DNA of 64,000 nucleotides from Puniceicoccales bacterium Verruco_02 (GTDB lineage Bacteria > Verrucomicrobiota > Verrucomicrobiia > Opitutales > Oceanipulchritudinaceae): assembly GCA_001604585.1 (NCBI GenBank), contig LVBW01000020.1, forward strand, positions 23,307 to 87,306. The letters are read 5' to 3'. The translations under genes were made by a program, and so were the position numbers. The notes under the pieces were generated by a model. The model saw only the letters and a program-made list of their open reading frames with translations, made no database searches and had not been told where the DNA came from. Below, in pieces: positions 32,685 to 40,952 of the stretch (position 1 is the first letter of the stretch; each line of letters begins with the position of its first letter).

Positions 32685-35300
32685 TCATGGACGGCTGTCC
32701 AAGGGCACTGCTGCAAAATAGAACGAGGCATCGACCGGCTGGAGAGTGCGGGCATCTATCGCGCGAACAATGAACCCCCCTTCGGCCTGCTCCACGCTTA
32801 GCAGGGCCGCTTGCGCCCCTTCGTCCTGAACATGTGTCAGCACCGGGGCATGGGCAGTGGCATTTGCAAGCCCTACGAAAACCGTTCCCTTTTCCCTGCG
32901 TTCGGTAACGAAGGCGCGTGAGCCAATAGTCGCCGAGCGAGTAGATGCGTTGTAATGGCAGACTGGCAGGCCGGATTCCCAGGGTATTTCTACAAAGCTG
33001 AACCCCGAGCGTGAAAGTGAAAGCCCCGACGCGGGCCTGCTCCAGGTCTGCACCCTCCATGTGGACAGATCCGCCCTCGACACCGAGGCGGTGCTACCGA
33101 CGGTGTCGCCAACGACAAGTAGTATACAATCATTAGAGGCGGGCAGAAGCGTTGCGTCTGCATCGGGCAGCACGCGCGCCTTCATGACGGGTGCGCTGCC
33201 CGCTATCACCATGCCGGAGCGGTTGACATGGCCACCGTTCCAGCCGCCGCTGAAGGGGAAATATGCCAGTGAGGCCTTTTCCTCGGCGGACTGCCTGGAG
33301 GAACCTGCCAGTTGGAAGCGCAGGCTGAGCATGGCTGTTTTCCCTTTGTCGCTACTGTTTTTGCTGTAATAGGGCAGGAAGGGATTGGGCGCGAGAAGCT
33401 CCACACTTGGGATCCACGCGCCCGACGCGGAGGCATAGGCGCTGGGTATGACAACGCCGTCCTGATGGGTCAGGCTCTGATCCACGCGCGCCACAAGGGG
33501 GAACAGGTCAGCATTCCCACCCTCCCGCATACGGAAAAATGTGGGCTCGCTAACTGCCAGCGAGAATGACGTGACCACCTCGTGGCGCCTATTGAAGCCT
33601 GGGGCGGTGCCTTTCAGCACCTTTGCCGGACCGGCGTCATCGCCCCGGCCAACAATGCCAGCCATTATCTGACGGGCGAAGCTTATGCGCTGGCTTTCGA
33701 TTTCGCCGTAGCTTAGCGCCCTGTCGAACAATGCAACTGCGGATAGCTCTGCGACACAGCCGCCACCGCTGGCGCCAATTTCAAAGCCGCCGGTGGACAC
33801 GGGCAGCGCGAACTGGCCCAGAATCTCGCCATCGGCCACCACGCGGATGCTCCCGCTCCTGCTTTCAATGCAGAGCATGGTCCAGCGTTCGCTGTTGAGC
33901 GAGAGTTTTATCTGTGTCCCATCAAGCCTGGCCGAAGGTTCCGACAGGCAACGCAGCCCGTGCATGGCTGTCGATATGGGCAGCGAACGTAAGTGCACAG
34001 AGCCTCCGTCCCAACTAAGCAGGCGACCGAACTGGTCCCCATTTGCCCTGACCCAGGTTACAAAGGACCAGTCTTCCGCCGATGCGAAGGGAAGGCTCAG
34101 GCTGCGGCCTCCGTCGAAAACGGACGCATCTTCGTCTGTCCCGCCAACAAGGTTTGCCGCGCCTTTGGCAGGGGCGGCGTTGTGCAGGGCCTGTCCGGCC
34201 TTGTGCCCGTTTAGGCGGTAAAGGTGCAAAGCGCCTTGTTCCAGTGTTGCAGCCTCCCAGCACGTCGCCACTGGGCCGTTGCCAATGGCGATGCTGTTGT
34301 TTACGTCAGGACCGGCGAGCACCTCGCCCGTGTACGGGGAGAAGGATACAAAGTGCGCCCTCCCGTCGGCCTCGTCCAAAGTCATTTTCGTATAGAGGCC
34401 GTTCGTCTTGCTGTTCCAGTACTGGAAGTCGATGAGCTGTTCGCGTACGGGGTTGCCCGAATCTCCCATGTTGAAGCGCCTTGCAAGGCCGCTGCGCCCC
34501 GTGTGCCCGTTGAAGACGAAGCGCACGTTCGGGTGTTTGCGGACCAGCTTTTCCCACACATCGCGCCCATCGGCGCATCCATCGGCAGATTCTTTGACGT
34601 TATCGTAGCCCTTCGGCCCCTGTCCGCGGCCATGAACTGTGCTGTCCATCAGACAGTTGTCGCTGTTCATGTAGCTGTGCATGGTGATTATGGCACTACG
34701 CTCCGGATGTTGGGCGAGTACATTGTCCGCCCATTCGATGACCTTGTCTCTTGTGCCCCATTCAAGGGCGATTATCATCCACTTGCGCCCTTCAGCCTCG
34801 AAGAGGTGGTAGGTGTTGAGCATGCTGGCCTCGTCCTGCGTGCCGCCAAGGCTGGCCTGTCTTGCGTATGCCGAGCCCGGGCCGAAATAGTTGTCAAAGA
34901 GGGTGGGGCGCCCGTGGTCGAGATGGTCGTGGTTGCCCGTCGCAAGGGATACTGGCACGCGAAGCATCATCTTCTCGACAAGTTCCTTGGACTGGCTCCA
35001 CTCGCGCTTGTGCGTTTTGGAGTGGTCGGCCATGTCGGTTATGTCTCCAAGGTGCATCACGTAGCGCAGCTTGTGTGTTTGCGCATTGTCGTATACCCAC
35101 TGGGCCTGAGAGACCCAGCGGCTGAAGTTGCCGCGCACCTGGTGGTCGAACAGGTACTGAGTGTCGGGCATCAGGATGAATGCATACTCATTCGGGCCGG
35201 GCAGGGGTATGTTTACTTCTGCCGCGTTGAGGAGCAGAGGGAGCGAGGCTAGGCATGTGGCGGCGAGCATATTACGCACGCCTGTGATGAACTTTTTCAT
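32685..35300 (-). CDS. Secreted calcineurin-like phosphoesterase with LamG domain
   Basis: An 871-residue exported protein; the start is the ATG at 35300 (MKKFITGVRNMLAATCLASLPLLLNA, a good signal peptide). The phosphoesterase domain has MPDTQYLF (D-x-Q), VMHLGDITD, LATGNHDHLDHG, ITMHSYMNSDN and VFNGHTGRSG. A LamG-like domain (WSFVTWVRANGDQFG, SERWTMLCIESRSG) follows. The C-terminal beta-rich half is homologous to that of the protein at 21992-24898 (YFPFSGGWNGGHV, FSFVEIPWESGLP), but the aromatic tail is absent. Its substrate is unknown; extracellular phosphodiester or monoester hydrolysis is likely. Confidence 0.88.
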   Translation of the reverse strand: MKKFITGVRNMLAATCLASLPLLLNAAEVNIPLPGPNEYAFILMPDTQYLFDHQVRGNFSRWVSQAQWVYDNAQTHKLRYVMHLGDITDMADHSKTHKREWSQSKELVEKMMLRVPVSLATGNHDHLDHGRPTLFDNYFGPGSAYARQASLGGTQDEASMLNTYHLFEAEGRKWMIIALEWGTRDKVIEWADNVLAQHPERSAIITMHSYMNSDNCLMDSTVHGRGQGPKGYDNVKESADGCADGRDVWEKLVRKHPNVRFVFNGHTGRSGLARRFNMGDSGNPVREQLIDFQYWNSKTNGLYTKMTLDEADGRAHFVSFSPYTGEVLAGPDVNNSIAIGNGPVATCWEAATLEQGALHLYRLNGHKAGQALHNAAPAKGAANLVGGTDEDASVFDGGRSLSLPFASAEDWSFVTWVRANGDQFGRLLSWDGGSVHLRSLPISTAMHGLRCLSEPSARLDGTQIKLSLNSERWTMLCIESRSGSIRVVADGEILGQFALPVSTGGFEIGASGGGCVAELSAVALFDRALSYGEIESQRISFARQIMAGIVGRGDDAGPAKVLKGTAPGFNRRHEVVTSFSLAVSEPTFFRMREGGNADLFPLVARVDQSLTHQDGVVIPSAYASASGAWIPSVELLAPNPFLPYYSKNSSDKGKTAMLSLRFQLAGSSRQSAEEKASLAYFPFSGGWNGGHVNRSGMVIAGSAPVMKARVLPDADATLLPASNDCILLVVGDTVGSTASVSRADLSTWRVQTWSRPASGLSLSRSGFSFVEIPWESGLPVCHYNASTRSATIGSRAFVTERREKGTVFVGLANATAHAPVLTHVQDEGAQAALLSVEQAEGGFIVRAIDARTLQPVDASFYFAAVPLDSRP

Positions 35301-35471
35301 GAGCGAAACTGAGTTGAGCTTGTTTGGATGGAAGGGCCACCCGCCAGTCTGTTGCGGGCGGCCCCCAGTCACCATATGTCTATGTGACAGCCCACACTAA
35401 CCCGTGAGTCTGCCATCAGAAAACCAAGGGCCCTTGAAGCTGAGCACTCCGGGTCTTGGGAAAAGAGTTTG

Positions 35472-36518
35472 TCAGCGAATGATGTTCCTTCGTATCCGTG
35501 CCGAGGCCATATCAAGTAGGATGATGGTTATGAACAGTACGATCATGATCGTGCACACGTGGCTGTAGTGGAACAGGTCCCAGCGCCCTTTCAGCTCCTG
35601 CCCGATGCCGCCAGCGCCCACGATGCCGATGATCGTGGCCATGCGTATGTTGCGATCCAGTATGTAGAGGGTGTAGGCGATGTACTGGGGCAGCACCTGG
35701 GGCAGCACCGCCACGCGCAGCACGCGCAGGCGCCCGGCTCCGAGGGCAAAGAGGGCCTCTTGCGGGCCACGCTCGGCGTTCTCGATGTCCTCGGCGTAGA
35801 ATTTTCCTAGAAAGCCAGTACAGTGAAAGCCAAGGGCCAGCACGCCCGCCATCGGTCCGAACCCGTAGGCGAGGACGAAGAACAAGGCGCTTACCAGCTC
35901 CGGTATGGTGCGGCAAAAGGCCACCGTGGAGCGGGCTGCGGCATACACGGCCCAGTGCGGGGAATAGTTGCGAGCGCTGAAAAATGCCAGAGGTGCGCTC
36001 AGCATCACTGCAAGAAGGGTGCCCCAGATGCCGATTTCCAGAGACTCCCACATCTTGCGCACAACAAATAGCAGGTAGCCGTACGGCTCTATCAGCTCCT
36101 CCTCCCGGTGAACGCTTATGTGCTGCTCAAGCGTGTCGTAGTTTATTCGCACATCGAAGGATTCCTTCTTGCTGTCGATGTATGAGAAGGCTGGCAGATT
36201 GTCCCTGTCCAGCCCAGGCAGGCGTTCGAGCGGGGTGCGGACGGATATCGCTGGCGGGAAGAGCTTTTCGACCATCCCTCGGAAGCCGGAGCCGACCTGC
36301 GATTGTTCCCGTATCCCGGCCGCGTCTGCAAGGCCCTCTGCACTGAGGCGGAGCATTGCGGGCATTTCGACGTTCCAGCCCGTCCAGCCAAGAAGAAGCA
36401 GAGCTAGGGCCATCCATAGGATGCTCGTGCGGGAGATTACCGGTTTCAGGGGCCAGGGGCAGGGGGATGGGGCCGATGCGGCCTGTGCTGGCGCGCTGTT
36501 GTCCTGTGCCTTGTTCAT
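35472..36518 (-). CDS. phnE: Phosphonate ABC transporter permease PhnE
   Basis: A 348-residue inner-membrane permease of the phosphonate importer. The start at 36518 (MNKAQDNSAPAQ) overlaps the phnC stop by four bases (ATGA). An N-terminal membrane helix (ILWMALALLLLGWTGW) and a periplasmic loop of about 100 residues precede the BPD-transporter core. The core has ESLEIGIWGTLLAVMLSAPLAFFSA, the FCRTIPELVSALFFV segment typical of PhnE, and the coupling-helix region ENAERGPQEALFALGAGRLRV. It is the last gene of the phosphonate operon. Confidence 0.94.
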   Translation of the reverse strand: MNKAQDNSAPAQAASAPSPCPWPLKPVISRTSILWMALALLLLGWTGWNVEMPAMLRLSAEGLADAAGIREQSQVGSGFRGMVEKLFPPAISVRTPLERLPGLDRDNLPAFSYIDSKKESFDVRINYDTLEQHISVHREEELIEPYGYLLFVVRKMWESLEIGIWGTLLAVMLSAPLAFFSARNYSPHWAVYAAARSTVAFCRTIPELVSALFFVLAYGFGPMAGVLALGFHCTGFLGKFYAEDIENAERGPQEALFALGAGRLRVLRVAVLPQVLPQYIAYTLYILDRNIRMATIIGIVGAGGIGQELKGRWDLFHYSHVCTIMIVLFITIILLDMASARIRRNIIR

Positions 36519-37255
36519 CGTTCCTGCACCTCCCCGTAGATGTGTTCGACGGCAGCCTCGTCCAAGTCGGAGGGCGGGCCGTCGTAAACCACTTTCCCCG
36601 AGCGCAGGCCCACCACGCGGTCGGCAAACTCGCGGGCCAGGTCTATCTGGTGCAGGCTGCATAGGACCGTCACCGCACGCTCGCGGGCCGCCTCTCGCAG
36701 CAAGGCAAGGGTCTGTTCGCTCGTTCTTGGGTCGAGCGAGGCCACCGGCTCGTCGGCCAGCACAATGTCCGGGTCCAGAAGGAAGGCGCGGGCAATGCCC
36801 ACCCTCTGCTGCTGGCCGCCGGAGAGATTTGCCGCCCGTCGGGCGAACTGCCCGGCGTCCAGCCCCATGCGCAGTGCAAGGGATGCCGCCTTTGCACGAA
36901 GGGGCTGAGGGCTGACGCCGAGCATGACCCGCCAGAAAGGCTGAACGGCAAGCGCGCCGGAAAGTATGTTGTCCTCGACGCTCAGGCGGGGCACCAGGTT
37001 GAAGCTCTGATGTATCATCGACACCCTGCGCCTTATGCGCGGGAGGGTGCGTCTGCCCAGCTGCTCGCCTTCGATGCTGACCCTGCCTCCCGAGGGCATG
37101 ACAAGGCCGTTGACTGTGCGCAGCAGGGTGCTTTTTCCGGCCCCGGATGTCCCAAGAAGCACGCAGAACTGTCCCCGCGGGATTTCAAGGCACACGTTGC
37201 TCAGAGTGTGGGCGCCGTTGCCGTATCGGGCATAGACTGCTTCAAAGAGTAACAT
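36515..37255 (-). CDS. phnC: Phosphonate ABC transporter ATP-binding protein PhnC
   Basis: A 246-residue ATPase that drives PhnDE-mediated import. The Walker A motif is GTSGAGKST (35-43), the Q-loop is IHQSFNLVPR, the ABC signature is LSGGQQQR (144-151) and Walker B is DIVLADEP (163-170). The H-loop is CSLHQIDLA. The Q-loop/NLVPRLSVEDNIL stretch matches PhnC rather than amino-acid importers. It starts 2 bases after the phnD stop and overlaps phnE by four bases. Confidence 0.95.
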   Translation of the reverse strand: MLLFEAVYARYGNGAHTLSNVCLEIPRGQFCVLLGTSGAGKSTLLRTVNGLVMPSGGRVSIEGEQLGRRTLPRIRRRVSMIHQSFNLVPRLSVEDNILSGALAVQPFWRVMLGVSPQPLRAKAASLALRMGLDAGQFARRAANLSGGQQQRVGIARAFLLDPDIVLADEPVASLDPRTSEQTLALLREAARERAVTVLCSLHQIDLAREFADRVVGLRSGKVVYDGPPSDLDEAAVEHIYGEVQER

Positions 37256-37257
37256 GC

Positions 37258-38178
37258 CTATTGCCCCGCCTTCTTGAGGATTTGTGCGCAGTAGTTGTCA
37301 TCGATCAGGGCAAGGTTAGCCTTGGCAAGGTCGAATATGTCGCCCGGAACCTCGCTGCTGTACCTGTCAACGATGCTGCCGCCGTGTCCGCGTATCATCC
37401 CGGGCAGTATTCCCGGCATTGTGTGGACGCGGTTCAGGCTCTGGCGCAGGCGGCTGCGCACCTCTTCGGGCAGCCTGCCGTTGACGGCGATGGGAGGGTT
37501 GGGGATGGGGTCGCTTTTTGCGATGATGCGTATGCGGCGAGGGTCCACCACGCCCTCGCGCACGGCTTTGAGGTAGCTCTCGAAAGGGGCCGCGCATACG
37601 TCGATGCGTCCCTCTGAAAGTGCGGAAAGCGAGTTCATGTGGCTGCCCGTAAGGATGATGCGCGAGAAGTGCTCAAGCGGTTCCACACCGCTCTTGCGCA
37701 ACAGGGACAGGGGATAGACAAAGCCGGACGAGGAGCGCGTGTCGCTAAGGGCTAGGCTGCGTCCCTTCATTGCGGCTATGTCGCGTATGCCGCTCCTTTC
37801 CAGTGTGAATAGGCCGGAGTAGTAGTAGGGGCTGCCGTTGGTGACGCTAAGGGCAAGCATTTCGACGTTGCCTCGCTCCTGCGCGGTGAGGAACGCAATT
37901 GTGCCTAGATAGGCCACATCGACCAACCCTTCGGACAGGGCCTCGATCACCGTGCCGTAGCTTTGCCCCACCTTTATCTCGAAGGTGTAGCCGCTGTCTC
38001 GGGAAACGGCGTCGAAGAGGGGTTGGAAGTCGGCCTTTGTCCCATCTTCGGTACCGCCGTCGCTAGGCACGAGCATCACGCGTAGCGGGCGCATGGGCGC
38101 GAGCGCCTGTTGGGCGAGGCTGAAACAAGGTGCCAGGCAGAGCGCCCATAACGCTGAGATAAGCGGGTGCGGCTTCAT
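37258..38178 (-). CDS. phnD: Phosphonate ABC transporter substrate-binding protein PhnD
   Basis: A 306-residue periplasmic binding protein with a signal peptide (ISALWALCLAPCFSLAQQALA). Typical PhnD features include RVMLVPSDGGTEDG, a leading LFDAVSRDSGYTFEIKV strand, the ligand-side GLVDVAYLGTIAFLTA, and LALSDTRSSSGFVYPLSLLRK with the serine-rich phosphonate-contact loop. The gene starts at 38178, overlapping the phnX stop by four bases. The exact ligand (2-aminoethylphosphonate or another) cannot be told. Confidence 0.93.
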   Translation of the reverse strand: MKPHPLISALWALCLAPCFSLAQQALAPMRPLRVMLVPSDGGTEDGTKADFQPLFDAVSRDSGYTFEIKVGQSYGTVIEALSEGLVDVAYLGTIAFLTAQERGNVEMLALSVTNGSPYYYSGLFTLERSGIRDIAAMKGRSLALSDTRSSSGFVYPLSLLRKSGVEPLEHFSRIILTGSHMNSLSALSEGRIDVCAAPFESYLKAVREGVVDPRRIRIIAKSDPIPNPPIAVNGRLPEEVRSRLRQSLNRVHTMPGILPGMIRGHGGSIVDRYSSEVPGDIFDLAKANLALIDDNYCAQILKKAGQ

Positions 38179-38993
38179 GCTGAACGGGCGTGGGGGGTGC
38201 TATGTACGGGCTGGCTGGAAATGACGGAGATAACCTTGTCCAGCTCACCAAGGTGATTGATTACAAAGTGTGCGCCCGCGTCGCGGAGCTGTTCGCGCAC
38301 TTCGGCCTTGCGATTGTTGCGCTCTTCTGCGGGCAGCTTTCGGAGGCCGGCTTCATCCATGCCCATCAGGCTGCTGCTTTCAACAACGCCCACGCTCCAT
38401 ACCCCGGCGTTATGCGCCTCAAGCATGTCGATTATGGTGTCGCCCACCTTCACCACGGCGTGGGGCGGGCACACGTCCAGAAGCTCCATGTTGCGGAATA
38501 TCATCCAAGGGCTTGGGCGGCCACGGCTGACCTGATCGGAACTTACCCAGGCGTCGAGGCTGACGCCATGCTCTTTAGCCGCCGGGACGATGCGCTCCAT
38601 CATGGGCGCTGTGTAACCGGTGCTGGAGCCGGTCCGTATGCCGCGCTCCTTTAGGGCTGCCATTGCCTCGGCAAAGTGCGGGACTGGTGTGGCGAAGGTG
38701 CCAGCGCGTTCGATAAGCAGGCGTTCGATGGTGGCGAAGATTGAATCGCGGTCGCCCTTATGAGGCTCGCGTGCGCAGGCGTCCTGCCACTTGGCGCGCA
38801 CCTCGGGCAGTTCGAGTATGGACTGCACATGGTAGAGCTTGTGCGTGCCCATGAAGCGATGGATTTCCCAGCCCTCGAGTTCCACGCCCTTTTCGGCGAA
38901 TGCTTCCTTGAAGCACACCACCGGGCACAGTGAGCCGAAGTCCACTATCGTGCCAGCCCAGTCGAATATCACAGCTTTGACCTGTATGTTCAT
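38175..38993 (-). CDS. phnX: Phosphonoacetaldehyde hydrolase PhnX
   Basis: A 272-residue HAD-superfamily enzyme that cleaves the C-P bond of phosphonoacetaldehyde to acetaldehyde and phosphate. The start at 38993 (MNIQVKAVIFDWAGT) matches the family. D11 in FDWAGT is the nucleophile. K52 in MGTHKLYHV corresponds to the Schiff-base lysine of the Bacillus enzyme (MGLLKIDHV). The cap and core motifs STGYT, GRPSPWM and VVKVGDTIIDMLEA are present. It follows the alcohol dehydrogenase gene by 17 bases and overlaps phnD by four. No phnW transaminase gene, which normally supplies its substrate, is in the window. Confidence 0.95.
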   Translation of the reverse strand: MNIQVKAVIFDWAGTIVDFGSLCPVVCFKEAFAEKGVELEGWEIHRFMGTHKLYHVQSILELPEVRAKWQDACAREPHKGDRDSIFATIERLLIERAGTFATPVPHFAEAMAALKERGIRTGSSTGYTAPMMERIVPAAKEHGVSLDAWVSSDQVSRGRPSPWMIFRNMELLDVCPPHAVVKVGDTIIDMLEAHNAGVWSVGVVESSSLMGMDEAGLRKLPAEERNNRKAEVREQLRDAGAHFVINHLGELDKVISVISSQPVHSTPHARSA

Positions 38994-39010
38994 CGTAAAT
39001 TCTCTTCTGT

Positions 39011-40090
39011 TCACACTGCCGTGCAGTCGATTGTCACCCTTGGCCAAGTGCGCCTGCGTGCCTCGGAAAAGGCTTCGTTGAGTTCCCCCAGTGCATAGGG
39101 TTTGCTGAACGTGTCGCCCCAAGGGAAACTGTTGCCACTGCGCGCTAGGAAGGCCACGGCCTCTTCCAGATGCCAGGGGGCGTAGTTGTAAACGCCCTGC
39201 ACATTGATGCAGCGGCGTACTATCTGTTCGCCAGTAATGTCGATGCGCGTATCCGGGTGCACAAGGCCGACTAGCAGGTAGCTCCCGCCAAAGCGCAGAG
39301 CGTTCATGCCCTGCGGGAAGAGGCTTGCCGAACCTGCCACCTCGATGACTGCGTCCACGAGTCTGGGGGTTCTGAAGTACTGCCCGGCTTCCTCTGCCGG
39401 AACAGCCGTTGCGCCCGCAAGCGAGGCCAGTTGAAGGCGTCGCGGGTCAATGTCGGTGATGTACACCTGCTGAACTTCCTTTTCGCGAAGCAGGGCCGTG
39501 CAGAAAAGGCCCAGCAGGCCCCCGCCCTGTATCAGCACCGAGCGGGTGCCGGGCTTAACATGCGAGACGGCGTTGACCATCGTGGAAAGGGCACAGTTGG
39601 CTGATACAGCCATGCCGTCGTCAACATTGTCGGGCAGTTCGACGATTTTCGTGCCCTTGCGAAGGACGATGTGTGTGGAGTAGCAGCCGTCCGGTGCGCT
39701 AGACGGAGTCCAGAGCGAGTGACCGTACTTGTACATGTTCTCGCATTTCTGCGGCAGGGCATACTGGGTGCAGTAAGGGCAGCACCCGCAACTGTCCACA
39801 AGGCTCCAGGTGACGCGTGCACCTATGCGAACGTCCTTGCGTCCTTGGCCAATGGCAACTACCGTGCCCACGCCTTCGTGTCCCAGCACGCTCGGGACCG
39901 GTTCCTTCCTGCGTCCCTCGTAAGTGTGCAGGTCAGAGCCGCAAATGGCGGCAAGATGCAGGCTTACAAGCACTTCTCCCTCCCCAAGCCCAAGCGGCAA
40001 AGGCATCTCGACCCTTGTGAAAGGTTCCATCACTCCGTTGAAGAGCATGGCCGTGCATGAGAGGTGCCTTGATAGAGAGGATATGGGCAT
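39011..40090 (-). CDS. Zinc-binding alcohol dehydrogenase of the phosphonate-catabolism-associated type
   Basis: A 359-residue medium-chain dehydrogenase/reductase. Catalytic zinc ligands are C50 (AAICGSD) and H71-E72 (GHEGVG). The structural zinc site is C101-x2-C104-x2-C107-x8-C116 (CGCCPYCTQY...C). The Rossmann loop is IQGGGLLGLF. Its neighbourhood and sequence style fit the uncharacterised family described as phosphonate-catabolism-associated alcohol dehydrogenase. It heads the operon with phnX, phnD, phnC and phnE, so it may interconvert phosphonoacetaldehyde and its alcohol, or act on the acetaldehyde product (inference). The start is uncertain: an internal ATG at 40048 (MLFNGVMEPF) is also plausible. 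Confidence 0.85.
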   Translation of the reverse strand: MPISSLSRHLSCTAMLFNGVMEPFTRVEMPLPLGLGEGEVLVSLHLAAICGSDLHTYEGRRKEPVPSVLGHEGVGTVVAIGQGRKDVRIGARVTWSLVDSCGCCPYCTQYALPQKCENMYKYGHSLWTPSSAPDGCYSTHIVLRKGTKIVELPDNVDDGMAVSANCALSTMVNAVSHVKPGTRSVLIQGGGLLGLFCTALLREKEVQQVYITDIDPRRLQLASLAGATAVPAEEAGQYFRTPRLVDAVIEVAGSASLFPQGMNALRFGGSYLLVGLVHPDTRIDITGEQIVRRCINVQGVYNYAPWHLEEAVAFLARSGNSFPWGDTFSKPYALGELNEAFSEARRRTWPRVTIDCTAV

Positions 40091-40211
40091 CGGTTGTATA
40101 TATATCTAGATGTTGTTTCAGATTTGTGGCCTGTCGGTTACGGGAGGGTTAACTTGGCAAATGAGTGTTTATTGGTTGCCTACTCTTGCGTATTGAAAAT
40201 AGACAAAGCCG
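40091..40211. promoter_or_regulatory. Divergent promoter/operator region of the phosphonate locus
   Basis: A 121-bp A+T-rich stretch between the divergently transcribed alcohol dehydrogenase and GntR-type regulator genes. It contains the 8-bp palindrome ATCTAGAT (40104-40111) next to a TATATATA run, a plausible operator for the HutC-type regulator. The assignment rests on position and symmetry only. Confidence 0.4.
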
Positions 40212-40952
40212 ATGAAGTCCGATTCCGAACCTATCTACCTACAAATCCGCAGAGTGCTGGAAAAGGAGCTGATGGACATACATCGGCCCGGGGACCAGCT
40301 CGACTCCGAGGGTGCTCTTGCAGAGCGTTTCAACGTGAACCGGCACACTCTGCGCAGGGCTGTGGATGAACTGGTGGACAGGGGACTATTGGAGCGAAGG
40401 CGCGGGCTTGGCCTGTTCGTTCTTGAACCGACTTTTGACTATCCTCTGCATTCGGAGACCCGACTTACGGCCAACCTGGCAAACATGGGCGTTGGCGGGG
40501 AAAGGACGTTCACGCGGCGCTACCATTGCCCGGCCCCGGCCAGTGTGGCGGCAAAGCTTGGCCTTACTGAGGGCGAACTGTGCGTGTGTCTTGAATCGAT
40601 AATTCACGTTGCAGAGCGCAGCTTGTCACTGGCCACGCACTACTTCCCGGAGACGCGCGTGCCGGGCCTATTCAGCGACTTTGGCGTCGGCTCGCTTCAC
40701 TCGTTCATGCACGAGCGCTACGGCATGAAGCTTCGCCGCGTAAGCAGCACTGTGTCGGCGCAGATGCCCGGTGTGGCCGATGCCACTGCTCTTCGCATAC
40801 CCCGCAACATTCCCCTGTTGCATGTACGCAGTGTGAACTTCGATACCCGCGATGAAAGCCCCGTCGAATACGTCGAGAGCCGTTTCCGGTCCGACAGGAT
40901 AGAATTGAGCATACGATTCACTGCGAATGAACTTCATAATCAGGAACGCTGA
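40212..40952 (+). CDS. phnF: GntR/HutC-family transcriptional regulator, PhnF-like
   Basis: A 246-residue regulator. The N-terminal winged helix-turn-helix is at ~8-70 (YLQIRRVLEKELMD, then EGALAERFNVNRHTLRRAVDELVDRGLLERRRGLGLFV). The UTRA ligand-binding domain follows, with LLHVRSVNFDTRDESPVEYVESRFRSDR as the diagnostic end. It is divergent from the phosphonate transport and hydrolysis operon and overlaps phnM by 26 bases. It probably controls both units in response to a phosphonate or intermediate. The PhnF name rests on context plus subfamily. Confidence 0.88.
   Translation: MKSDSEPIYLQIRRVLEKELMDIHRPGDQLDSEGALAERFNVNRHTLRRAVDELVDRGLLERRRGLGLFVLEPTFDYPLHSETRLTANLANMGVGGERTFTRRYHCPAPASVAAKLGLTEGELCVCLESIIHVAERSLSLATHYFPETRVPGLFSDFGVGSLHSFMHERYGMKLRRVSSTVSAQMPGVADATALRIPRNIPLLHVRSVNFDTRDESPVEYVESRFRSDRIELSIRFTANELHNQER

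Noticed and set aside
35371..35390. Pho-box-like sequence (CTGTCAC on the minus strand) upstream of a phosphoesterase gene
   Set aside because: The first half-site resembles a PhoB direct repeat but the second half is poor, so it cannot be claimed without a matrix search.
36519..36662. Longer N-terminus for PhnE
   Set aside because: The extra 48 residues lie inside phnC, are Arg/Pro-rich and not family-like; the ATG at 36518 with ATGA overlap is better.
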